DNA of 46,145 nt from positions 1 to 46,145 of the forward strand of contig JACRNW010000011.1 in assembly GCA_016214745.1 (NCBI GenBank), given 5' to 3'. Under the pieces are notes generated by a model. That model was not told the origin of the DNA. It saw only the letters and a list, made by a program, of their open reading frames with translations, and searched no databases. Below, in pieces: positions 1 to 6,140 of this stretch; the stretch's first letter is position 1, and each line of letters starts with the position of its first letter. The DNA is from Candidatus Falkowiibacteriota bacterium. Lineage in GTDB: Bacteria; Patescibacteriota; Patescibacteriia; XYB2-FULL-38-15. The translations under genes and the position numbers were made by a program.

Positions 1-1
1 A

Positions 2-514
2 AATTTGGCGCAGAAAATAAAAGCGAAAAAAATAAAAATAATTCTTGTAGCCGGCATCAGAAACGAAGTGAATCAATATTTTAAAAGGTGTATTAGACAT
101 TGTGGTTTAGGGAATCAGCTTGGGAAAAATATTAAAATAATTTTCGGCGAAAGTACCGAGGATTATTTTAGAAGATTTAACAGGGCATTGAGGGAAACTG
201 ATGTTTTGTGGACAAAACCCTCTGAACTTTCTTTTTATACTGCTTTGGGTTTGCCTATTATTATTTCTGAACCAATCGGTTCGCAGGAGGATTTTAACAA
301 GAAGTGGCTCATCACTATTGGCTCAGGCATTGATCCGGAAGATGTGAAATACGTTGATCAGTGGTTTTTTGACTGGATTAATTCCGGCTGGTTCGCCAGG
401 GCCGCGATGCAGGGCTTTATGGAGGGCGGAAAATACGGAGCTTATAATATAGAAAAATTTATTAAACATAAATTATCCGAAGTTAAAGCAGTGAAGATGG
501 TTTTACAATATTAA
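2..514 (+). CDS. C-terminal part of a glycosyltransferase-like protein (5' end outside window)
   Basis: The reading frame is open to the left edge, so this is probably the end of a longer gene; the only start-like codon inside is a TTG at 5. The visible protein has a hydrophobic beta strand (IKIILVAG), then a segment with WTKPSELSFYTALGLPIIIS at about residues 69-88. That segment resembles the nucleotide-sugar-binding half of GT-B glycosyltransferases of the MurG/GT28 type, where a Ser/Pro-Glu-Leu turn is followed by 'ALGxPxI'. The donor and acceptor cannot be judged. The next gene, a membrane-anchored glycosidase-like protein, begins 10 bases downstream on the same strand, so the two may form a small envelope-glycan operon. 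The family call is an inference from fold-like motifs. The C-terminus is complete (TAA). Confidence 0.5.
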   Translation, partial: NLAQKIKAKKIKIILVAGIRNEVNQYFKRCIRHCGLGNQLGKNIKIIFGESTEDYFRRFNRALRETDVLWTKPSELSFYTALGLPIIISEPIGSQEDFNKKWLITIGSGIDPEDVKYVDQWFFDWINSGWFARAAMQGFMEGGKYGAYNIEKFIKHKLSEVKAVKMVLQY

Positions 515-524
515 TTCTTGGTTA

Positions 525-1523
525 ATGTATTTATTTTTTAAAAAGACATTGATTGTTCTTGGCGCGATTATAGCCGTCGTAATTTTATTTCTCGCCGCCT
601 TATGGCTGCCAGTTTTTAATAAAAGTCGTCCGGTTGAATTTGGAGTGAGTTTTAGCAAGTCGTACGCGGATTATTTGGAATTGGATTGGCGGGAAACGTA
701 CCTTGCCATTTTAGATGATCTTGGCGTTAAGTCCGTGCGGCTTCAGTCGGATTGGGATAAGACAGAGATTGCTGAAGGCGATTTTGATTTTTCCGCTCTT
801 GATTGGCAAATGGTTGAAGCGGAGAAGCGGAATGTCAAAGTGCTGCTCGTGGTCGGGAAACGCCAGCCGCGCTGGCCAGAGTGCCATATACCCGAGTGGC
901 TCGTCGGAGTAACGTCTTCGGAGACAGATGAGCGGTTGCTTGAATTCATAAAAACAGTTGTTTTAAGATATAAAGATTCGCCGGCGCTCGAAATGTGGCA
1001 GGTGGAAAATGAACCGCTTCTTAACGCTTTCGGCGAATGCCCGCCGGGAAACATAAATTTTTTAAAGCAGGAAATCGCGCTTGTAAAATCTTTAGATAGC
1101 CATCCCATTTTAATTACCGACAGCGGAGAATTATCAACCTGGCGAAAAACGGCGCATCTTGGTGATTATTTCGGTACGACAATTTATCGCCGCGTGCATA
1201 GTCCTTATTTCGGCCACTTTCGTCATTTTTTTGCGCCCGCTTTTTATCGGTTAAAAGCAAAGTTGGTCGGTTTGCTTCCGGAAAAAGTTATTATTTCCGA
1301 ATTACAGGCTGAACCATGGATGCCTGACGGAAAAGAAAGCCGGGGAACTCTTGCCGATCAAGAGGGCATTATGGGACCCGAGCAGATTAGCAAACAAATT
1401 GAGTTTGCCCGTCAAACTGGCTTCCCGCGCGCTTATTTTTGGGGCGTAGAATGGTGGTATTGGGCAAAAATAGAAGGAGACGATTCCATCTGGAATATTG
1501 GTAAGAATATTTGGCAACCTTGA
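525..1523 (+). CDS. membrane-anchored clan GH-A glycosidase-like protein
   Basis: 332 aa. Residues about 7-30 form one hydrophobic N-terminal anchor, so the rest is probably outside the membrane. The body reads as a TIM barrel of the GH-A type: YADYLELDWRETYLAILDDL early, then WQVENEP (E163 in the NEP motif, the usual acid/base position) and VIISELQAEPW (E259, the usual nucleophile position), and a Trp-rich end (WGVEWWYWAK) typical of the last barrel strand. Both catalytic glutamates seem present, so it is probably active on a beta-linked glycan, but the substrate cannot be named. No ribosome site is obvious before the ATG, as for most core genes here. It follows a glycosyltransferase-like gene by 10 bases. 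Alternative: a catalytically divergent cellulase-like surface protein. Confidence 0.7.
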   Translation: MYLFFKKTLIVLGAIIAVVILFLAALWLPVFNKSRPVEFGVSFSKSYADYLELDWRETYLAILDDLGVKSVRLQSDWDKTEIAEGDFDFSALDWQMVEAEKRNVKVLLVVGKRQPRWPECHIPEWLVGVTSSETDERLLEFIKTVVLRYKDSPALEMWQVENEPLLNAFGECPPGNINFLKQEIALVKSLDSHPILITDSGELSTWRKTAHLGDYFGTTIYRRVHSPYFGHFRHFFAPAFYRLKAKLVGLLPEKVIISELQAEPWMPDGKESRGTLADQEGIMGPEQISKQIEFARQTGFPRAYFWGVEWWYWAKIEGDDSIWNIGKNIWQP

Positions 1524-1530
1524 CCCGCCC

Positions 1531-1558
1531 TTCACTTTTTCCTTAAAAGTGTTATAAT
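1531..1558 (+). promoter_or_regulatory. promoter of the small zinc-ribbon gene
   Basis: A -35 box TTCACT (1531-1536), a 16-base spacer and a perfect -10 TATAAT (1553-1558) lie 44 bases before the ATG at 1602, just after the stop of the glycosidase-like gene. Confidence 0.6.
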
Positions 1559-1601
1559 TAGAGAAAAGTTATACACAGCCTAATTTTTAACTTTTTAGAC
1601 T

Positions 1602-1772
1602 ATGGCCAACGAACCAGTAATAGCTTATTGCGTAAAATGCAAGGCTAAGAAAGAAATGAAAGACGCCAAAGAAGTGGAAATGAAGGGAAAAGGCGGAGTG
1701 GCGCGAAGAGCCATGACCGGCACCTGCCCAACTTGCGGAACAAAGATGTTTAGAATCATGGGCAAGAAGTAG
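1602..1772 (+). CDS. small zinc-ribbon protein (DUF5679-like)
   Basis: 56 aa, starting MANEPVIAYCVKCKAKKEM. It has two CxxC pairs, C10-x2-C13 and C42-x2-C45, around a basic segment (EVEMKGKGGVARRAMTG). This matches the small DUF5679-type zinc-ribbon proteins that are frequent in Patescibacteria and Chloroflexi and resemble the C-terminal zinc domain of topoisomerase I. Its high lysine and arginine content suggests nucleic-acid binding, which is inference. It is a one-gene transcription unit with its own TATAAT promoter and a hairpin terminator 20 bases after the stop. Confidence 0.75.
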   Translation: MANEPVIAYCVKCKAKKEMKDAKEVEMKGKGGVARRAMTGTCPTCGTKMFRIMGKK

Positions 1773-1791
1773 ATTTTGATAGTTTTGAACT

Positions 1792-1826
1792 AAAAATGCC
1801 GAAAATTAATTTTCTCGGCATTTTTT
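1792..1826 (+). terminator. rho-independent terminator of zinc-ribbon gene
   Basis: AAAAATGCCGA (1792-1802) pairs with TCGGCATTTTTT (1815-1826), leaving an A/T-rich loop and a U run. Confidence 0.75.
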
Positions 1827-1895
1827 GGTTGTCGGGCATAAATTGCGAAGCCGCAACTTAATCTTTTTTTAATTTTTGTCTGTTATAGTATTAAG

Positions 1896-2013
1896 TGAGA
1901 GGCAATCTACTGTAAGAAGTCTCGCCCAGGCGAGACTTGCAAATCAAAATTTGCATGCAAAACAGTGGATTGTCTCTCGCCAAGAAAACAGCACACTAGT
2001 GCTGTTTTCTTTT
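1896..2013 (+). ncRNA. small structured RNA candidate, three-way junction plus terminator
   Basis: No reading frame fits here, but the sequence folds cleanly. An extended -10 (TG-T-TATAGT, 1881-1889) precedes it. A 15-bp closing helix pairs 1898-1912 with 1963-1977 (two G-U pairs). It encloses a hairpin 1917-1926/1929-1938 (AAGTCTCGCC/GGCGAGACTT) and a hairpin 1939-1944/1949-1954 (GCAAAT/ATTTGC). A perfect 13-bp terminator helix 1982-1994/1999-2011 with loop ACTA and a T run follows at once. The order promoter, three-way junction, terminator is that of an independent small RNA of about 118 nt. I do not recognise it as 6S, SRP or a known riboswitch. A palindromic repeat that happens to look like an RNA gene is the main alternative. 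Confidence 0.5.
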
Positions 2014-2043
2014 AAAACTCTGCGGTTTTAATATTTCCGCAAA

Positions 2044-2112
2044 TCGGGAAACTCCCGTTTCCCGACCCCTTCCCAGCATCGGAAATTAGAATTTCCGATG
2101 CCAAGACCTCCC
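2044..2112. repeat. two palindromic hairpin sequences between sRNA and boundary element
   Basis: TCGGGAAAC/GTTTCCCGA (about 2044-2066) and GCATCGGAAAT/ATTTCCGATGC (about 2088-2112) are near-perfect short palindromes in otherwise gene-free DNA. Neither is followed by a clear U run, so they look like interspersed palindromic repeats rather than terminators. Confidence 0.5.
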
Positions 2113-2182
2113 GTTATTAGGGAATTTTTTGTTTTTATGATAAAATAAAGCAAAAGATAAATTTTATCTTATTTTTCTTATG

Positions 2183-2310
2183 CCCCGTTAGAAGTTCTTG
2201 GACGAAAAAAATATTAATTTTTTTCGTCGTGGATTTGGACACGGGTGACGCATAAATTTCGTTATTCTTTCCTCTACATTTTTTATAATTAAAACAAACT
2301 TCTAACGGGG
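2183..2310. repeat. boundary element A: 14-bp inverted arms ending at the deoA start
   Basis: The arm CCCCGTTAGAAGTT (2183-2196) is perfectly inverted at 2297-2310 (AACTTCTAACGGGG), one base before the ATG at 2312. The left arm lies in the context ATGCCCCGTTAG, a four-codon ATG-to-stop string. The inside is A/T-rich and holds a TATAAT at about 2284-2289 that could be the -10 of the downstream gene. A second copy with the same arms but a different inside lies at 41490-41614. Confidence 0.75.
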
Positions 2311-2311
2311 T

Positions 2312-3802
2312 ATGCCATTTTTTAAAATAAAAAAATTGGATTTTGAAACCGGCGGGAGGTGGATTATTGTTTTGCGGGAAAAAGAAGCCCAGGCCTACGG
2401 CATCAGAATGGGCGATAAATTAAAATTAAAATGGGACAGTAGAGAAACGGTGGTGACGGCCAATTTTACCCACACCAAAGTCGCTGAGGGCGAAGTCGGA
2501 CTTTTTAAAGAGATCTGGCGGCATTATACCTACAAACCGGGGGAAATGGTGGAATTAACTTTACTTGAGCGGCCAGCGTCCATTGAGTCAATCAAGAAAA
2601 AACTTTTGGGCGGAGAATTGAACTATAAAGAAATGCACGCGGTCGTGAAAGATATTGCCGACTTTGTTTTGGGTGATTTGGAAATAACTTATTTTGTCGC
2701 CTCTGGTTTTGCCAGAAAATTTTCCAACAACGAACTTTATTATCTTACAAAGTCCATTGCCGAAACCGGCGATATGCTGCGCCTTCCGGGCCAAGTGGTA
2801 GATAAACATTCGGTCGGCGGTCTGCCGGGAAATCGGACAACCATGCTCGTGATTCCGATTATCGCGAGTTTGGGTTTAAAAATCCCGAAAACTTCTTCGC
2901 GGGCCATTACTTCGGCCGCCGGGACGGCTGACACGATGGAAGTTTTGGCAACTGTGACTTTTTCCATGAAAAAAATAAAAGAGATCGTGAAAAAAACCGG
3001 CGCTTGCATCGCCTGGGGCGGCGGAACGCACATTGCTCCGGCCGACGATCGGATTATCAGAGTTTCATATCCTTTGTCGCTTGAGCCGTACACAAAAATG
3101 ATAGTTTCCGTGATGGCAAAAAAAGTAGCCATGGGTATAAAACATCTTGTCATTGATCTGCCGGTCGGTCCGACGGCTAAAATTCATCGCGTGGCTGACG
3201 CAAAAAAAATTGAACGGATAATGAAATATTTGGCCAAACGTTTTGGTATAAAAATAAAAGTTGATATTAATGAGGCCTTAAAACCGATTGGCCGCGGCGT
3301 TGGCCCGGCTCTTGAGGCGCGGGACGTTTTGCGCGTGCTTCAGAGAAAAGAACATCTCCCGCTTGACCTTGAAGAAAAAGCTCTGGAGCTGGCCGGCGAA
3401 CTTCTAGATCTCGTAGGATTTTCAAAAAAGGGATATGGTTATGACGCGGCCGCGAAAGCTCTCCGGAGCGGCAAGGCCTGGGAAAAAATGCAGGAAATTA
3501 TTCGGGCCCAGGGCGGTAAGGCCAATATTGATTCGGAAGAAATTGTTTTAAGCGATAAATATTTACAGATTAAGGCGGAAAAAGACGGCCAGATTGATAG
3601 TTTTGACAATAAAGCAATTGTCGCGATTTGCCGAATTTTGGGAGCGCCCTCTTGCAAAATTGCTGGAATATACTTAAATAAGGTGATGGGTGACAGGGTA
3701 AGGCGGGGCGATACGCTATTCACGATGTACGGCGAGGGTAAAGATCGTCTGCAATTAGCGGAAAAAGCGTTATTACAAAATAAAATATTAACCATTAAGT
3801 AA
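2312..3802 (+). CDS. deoA: AMP phosphorylase / thymidine phosphorylase family
   Basis: 496 aa, the usual length of archaeal AMP phosphorylase, which is longer than bacterial thymidine phosphorylase because of an N-terminal domain (about residues 1-85 here). The nucleoside-phosphorylase core carries KHSVGGLPGNRTTMLV (165-180), the phosphate-binding signature. The GN(R/K)TT form is typical of AMP phosphorylases. Expected reaction: AMP + phosphate to adenine + ribose-1,5-bisphosphate. In archaea and many Patescibacteria this feeds ribose-1,5-bisphosphate isomerase and form II/III RuBisCO; neither partner is in this window. The start at 2312 is directly at the edge of the inverted-repeat element, with no Shine-Dalgarno motif. 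The symbol follows common annotation; substrate AMP rather than thymidine is inferred from length and motif. Confidence 0.85.
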   Translation: MPFFKIKKLDFETGGRWIIVLREKEAQAYGIRMGDKLKLKWDSRETVVTANFTHTKVAEGEVGLFKEIWRHYTYKPGEMVELTLLERPASIESIKKKLLGGELNYKEMHAVVKDIADFVLGDLEITYFVASGFARKFSNNELYYLTKSIAETGDMLRLPGQVVDKHSVGGLPGNRTTMLVIPIIASLGLKIPKTSSRAITSAAGTADTMEVLATVTFSMKKIKEIVKKTGACIAWGGGTHIAPADDRIIRVSYPLSLEPYTKMIVSVMAKKVAMGIKHLVIDLPVGPTAKIHRVADAKKIERIMKYLAKRFGIKIKVDINEALKPIGRGVGPALEARDVLRVLQRKEHLPLDLEEKALELAGELLDLVGFSKKGYGYDAAAKALRSGKAWEKMQEIIRAQGGKANIDSEEIVLSDKYLQIKAEKDGQIDSFDNKAIVAICRILGAPSCKIAGIYLNKVMGDRVRRGDTLFTMYGEGKDRLQLAEKALLQNKILTIK

Positions 3803-3904
3803 ACCCCCACACCTTTGTTTTTTTAGTTAAGGTTGGGGGAGATAAATGAAAATAATTAACTATTTTCCGTTTATTTATATAATGGAAAAGAAAGGTGTGG
3901 GGGT
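3803..3904. repeat. boundary element C: ACCCCCACACCTTT inverted arms with internal promoter
   Basis: ACCCCCACACCTTT (3803-3816) begins directly at the TAA of deoA and is perfectly inverted at 3891-3904 (AAAGGTGTGGGGGT), two bases before the next ATG (3907). Inside is a -10 TATAAT (3878-3883). Also inside, at about 3829-3850, is a decayed direct copy of the right arm plus the following start (AAGGTTGGGGGAGATAAATG), so the boundary has been duplicated at least once. Same architecture as element A but unrelated arm sequence. Confidence 0.7.
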
Positions 3905-3906
3905 AA

Positions 3907-4626
3907 ATGAAAATATTTAAAAAAATATTTAAGAGCAATACCCTTTATTATCCGGGCTGTCTTTCCAAATTCGTGGCGAAAGATTTGGTGGAAAATTACC
4001 GGCGGATTTTGCGCGAGGCCGGTTTGGATTTTATTGAGTTAGCCGATCTTGAAGTTTGCTGCGGTTCGCCGGCCTTGAAAGCCGGATACGCCGACGACTT
4101 TAAGAAATTGGCGGAAAAGAATTTACAAGTTTTTAAAGAACATTCGGTGGGGCGGATTGTTACTCATTGTCCGGCTTGTTTTATGATTTTTAAAAAAGAA
4201 TATCCAAAAGTGTTCGGGGAAAAATGGGATATTGAAGTAACGCACGCCACGGAAATTTTGAGTAAAACAAAAATTCAAAATTCAAAATTCAAAATTCAAA
4301 ATTCAGTTGTCACGTATCATGATCCGTGCCACCTCGGCCGACAGATGGGAATTTATGATGAGCCGCGGGAAGTTTTGAAATCACTTGGCTATGAAATTAA
4401 AGAAATGGATTTGTCGCGCAAGGAAAGTTTTTGCTGTGGCGGAGGCGGGGGAGTCCAATCCAATGAATCGGAGTTGGCAAATAAAATTGCCAAAGATAGA
4501 ATTGCCATGGCAAAAAAAACCGGCGCGAAAGTTTTGGTTACGCCCTGCCCGCTTTGCTATATGCATTTAAAGAAAAATGCCGAGGGAGAAGATATTGAAG
4601 TTAAAGAATTATCTCATTTGATGTAG
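3907..4626 (+). CDS. CCG-domain iron-sulfur oxidoreductase subunit (LutA/HdrD-like)
   Basis: 239 aa with two cysteine-rich CCG domains. The first has YPGC (15-18), VCCGSPALKAGY (C51, C52) and THCPAC (87-91). The second has HDPCHLG (138-144), SFCCGGGGG (C176, C177) and TPCPLC (212-217). These cysteines bind an unusual 4Fe-4S centre in HdrB/HdrD and LutA/GlpC-type proteins. Here the partner is surely the LUD/ferredoxin protein 186 bases downstream. The physiological substrate (lactate, glycolate or another 2-hydroxyacid, or a disulfide) cannot be told. Odd feature: codons about 122-133 consist of five tandem copies of a 7-bp unit (4271-4305), giving KIQNSKFKIQNS between the two CCG domains. One unit more or less would shift the frame. 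Confidence 0.8.
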   Translation: MKIFKKIFKSNTLYYPGCLSKFVAKDLVENYRRILREAGLDFIELADLEVCCGSPALKAGYADDFKKLAEKNLQVFKEHSVGRIVTHCPACFMIFKKEYPKVFGEKWDIEVTHATEILSKTKIQNSKFKIQNSVVTYHDPCHLGRQMGIYDEPREVLKSLGYEIKEMDLSRKESFCCGGGGGVQSNESELANKIAKDRIAMAKKTGAKVLVTPCPLCYMHLKKNAEGEDIEVKELSHLM

Positions 4627-4644
4627 ATGGGTTTCGGCTCAGGC

Positions 4645-4769
4645 AATAAATTTTTTGCTGCGGAACTCGCTTGGTCGTCTGAAGCGCCCATCGGGCTCGG
4701 CTCTTTTCAACGGAAGAACGACCAAAGAGCCTCGCCCTAGCTCAAACAGTCCTCGTCAAAAAATTTATT
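4645..4769. repeat. nested inverted-repeat element D between the lutA-like and lutB-like genes
   Basis: AATAAATTTTTTG (4645-4657) is perfectly inverted at 4757-4769. Inside, TTGGTCGT (about 4671-4678) is inverted as ACGACCAA (about 4724-4731). The inside is more GC-rich than the arms. The 186-base gap between the two genes holds nothing else. Confidence 0.6.
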
Positions 4770-4811
4770 ACCCTCGCCGTAAAGCGAATATCGCAAACTA
4801 TAAGTAGATTT

Positions 4812-6092
4812 ATGCAAAAGGAATTTTTGCCAAAAGAAACAAAAGAAAATATTTGGAAAGTGGTGTTTGAGTATAAAGCCAAGCGAGAAAAAACTTTGGC
4901 TGGTTTAGGTTTGGATCCGGAAAAATTCCGCGATGAATTTAGAAAAATGAAAGAAGATGCTTTTCGCGATATGGAAAATTTGCGGCGTCGGGCAATTGCC
5001 AATTTAGAAAAAAATGTAATAAAAGTTTTTGAAGCGCGCGATGTTGCCGAAGCGCAGAAGATTTTGCGGGATTTGACGTCAGCCGATAAGCTCGTGGTCA
5101 AAGCAAAAACTTCCGCGGCCGACGAAATCGGCGTGGACGATGTTTTAAAAGAAAAATTAGTTAGCACCGACCTCGGAGATTTTATTATGAGTCTGGCCGG
5201 AGCGCGCGATATGCATCCGGTTTTTCCGTCGTATCACCTTACGCCAAAACAAATTTCAGAAATTATAAAAAATAAATTCGGCTCCGAAGTAGCGCCCGAT
5301 GCCAAAAGCATTGCCGCTTTCGCGCGTAAGTATTTGAGAGAAAAGTTTTTTGAGGCTTCTACCGGAATTTCCGGAGCTAACGTGATTACGGCCGACGGAC
5401 GCATTGTTCTTTTGGAAAACGAAGGAAATATTTCTCTGATTTCCCGTGTTCCTGACAAACATATTATAATTTCCGGCTGGGAAAAAATTGTCCCGACCGT
5501 GGAAGACGCCATGAAGGTGGTACGGGCTGCGGCGGTGTGGGGCGCCGGGCAGGATTGGCCGGTTTATGTTTCTGTAATTTCCGGGCCGTCAAAGACAGCT
5601 GATGTACAGAACGAATTAGTCATTGGGGCGCAGGGAGCAAAAGAAGTTTATTTAATTTTATTGGATAATGGCCGCAGCAAAATGCTGAAAGACGGCCCCT
5701 CGACTACGCTCGGGACAGGCTTTGAAGAACTTCTTTATTGCATTAATTGCGGCGCCTGCTTGAACTTTTGTCCGGCCTATCACCAGCTTGGAACAAAATA
5801 CGGCGATAAATATTTGGGGAGTAAGGGAATTATTCTTTCCGCTTTTATGACAGAAATTTTACGCGCCAAAGAATCCGGCTGTTATTCCTGCACTCTTTGT
5901 TCGGCCTGCGCGGAAAATTGTCCGGCAAAAATTGATTTGCCAGGCATGATGAAAAAAATCAGGACAAAACTTAACGCAAAAAATTTAGAAACTGACGAAA
6001 ATAAAAAGATGATTGGGAACACGCGCGAGTTTGGCAATCCATTCGGCGAACTCTCTGAGGATGGTACGCCAAAAGAACTTTTTTGCTGTTAA
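4812..6092 (+). CDS. LUD-domain and 4Fe-4S ferredoxin-domain protein (LutB-like)
   Basis: 426 aa. Residues about 60-290 form a LUD domain (VVKAKTSAADEIGVDDVLKE; later ITADGRIVLLENEGNISL and WEKIVPTVEDAM). Two 4Fe-4S motifs follow: C310-x2-C313-x2-C316-x3-C320 (CINCGACLNFC) and C360-x2-C363-x2-C366-x3-C370. The end (NTREFGNPFGE) resembles HdrD/LutB tails. In Bacillus, LutABC oxidises L-lactate; no LutC is visible here, so only an LutAB-type electron-transfer pair is supported. Odd feature: residues about 295-303 (GPSTTLGTG), just between the LUD and ferredoxin parts, are encoded by a GC-rich repeat-like piece (5696-5719) related to dispersed repeats near 15661 and 37540. A bidirectional terminator follows. 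Confidence 0.8.
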   Translation: MQKEFLPKETKENIWKVVFEYKAKREKTLAGLGLDPEKFRDEFRKMKEDAFRDMENLRRRAIANLEKNVIKVFEARDVAEAQKILRDLTSADKLVVKAKTSAADEIGVDDVLKEKLVSTDLGDFIMSLAGARDMHPVFPSYHLTPKQISEIIKNKFGSEVAPDAKSIAAFARKYLREKFFEASTGISGANVITADGRIVLLENEGNISLISRVPDKHIIISGWEKIVPTVEDAMKVVRAAAVWGAGQDWPVYVSVISGPSKTADVQNELVIGAQGAKEVYLILLDNGRSKMLKDGPSTTLGTGFEELLYCINCGACLNFCPAYHQLGTKYGDKYLGSKGIILSAFMTEILRAKESGCYSCTLCSACAENCPAKIDLPGMMKKIRTKLNAKNLETDENKKMIGNTREFGNPFGELSEDGTPKELFCC

Positions 6093-6103
6093 AAAAATAA
6101 TAA

Positions 6104-6135
6104 AAAACAGACCGCCGAATTTGGCGGTCTGTTTT
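6104..6135. terminator. bidirectional terminator between lutB-like and P-type ATPase genes
   Basis: AAAACAGACCGCC (6104-6116) pairs perfectly with GGCGGTCTGTTTT (6123-6135). It has T runs in both directions and separates the convergent genes. Confidence 0.85.
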
Positions 6136-6140
6136 AAATT

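Noticed and set aside
4271-4305. CRISPR array
   Set aside because: The only tandem repeats found are 7-bp units without spacers; no regularly spaced 25-40 bp repeats and no cas genes are in the window.
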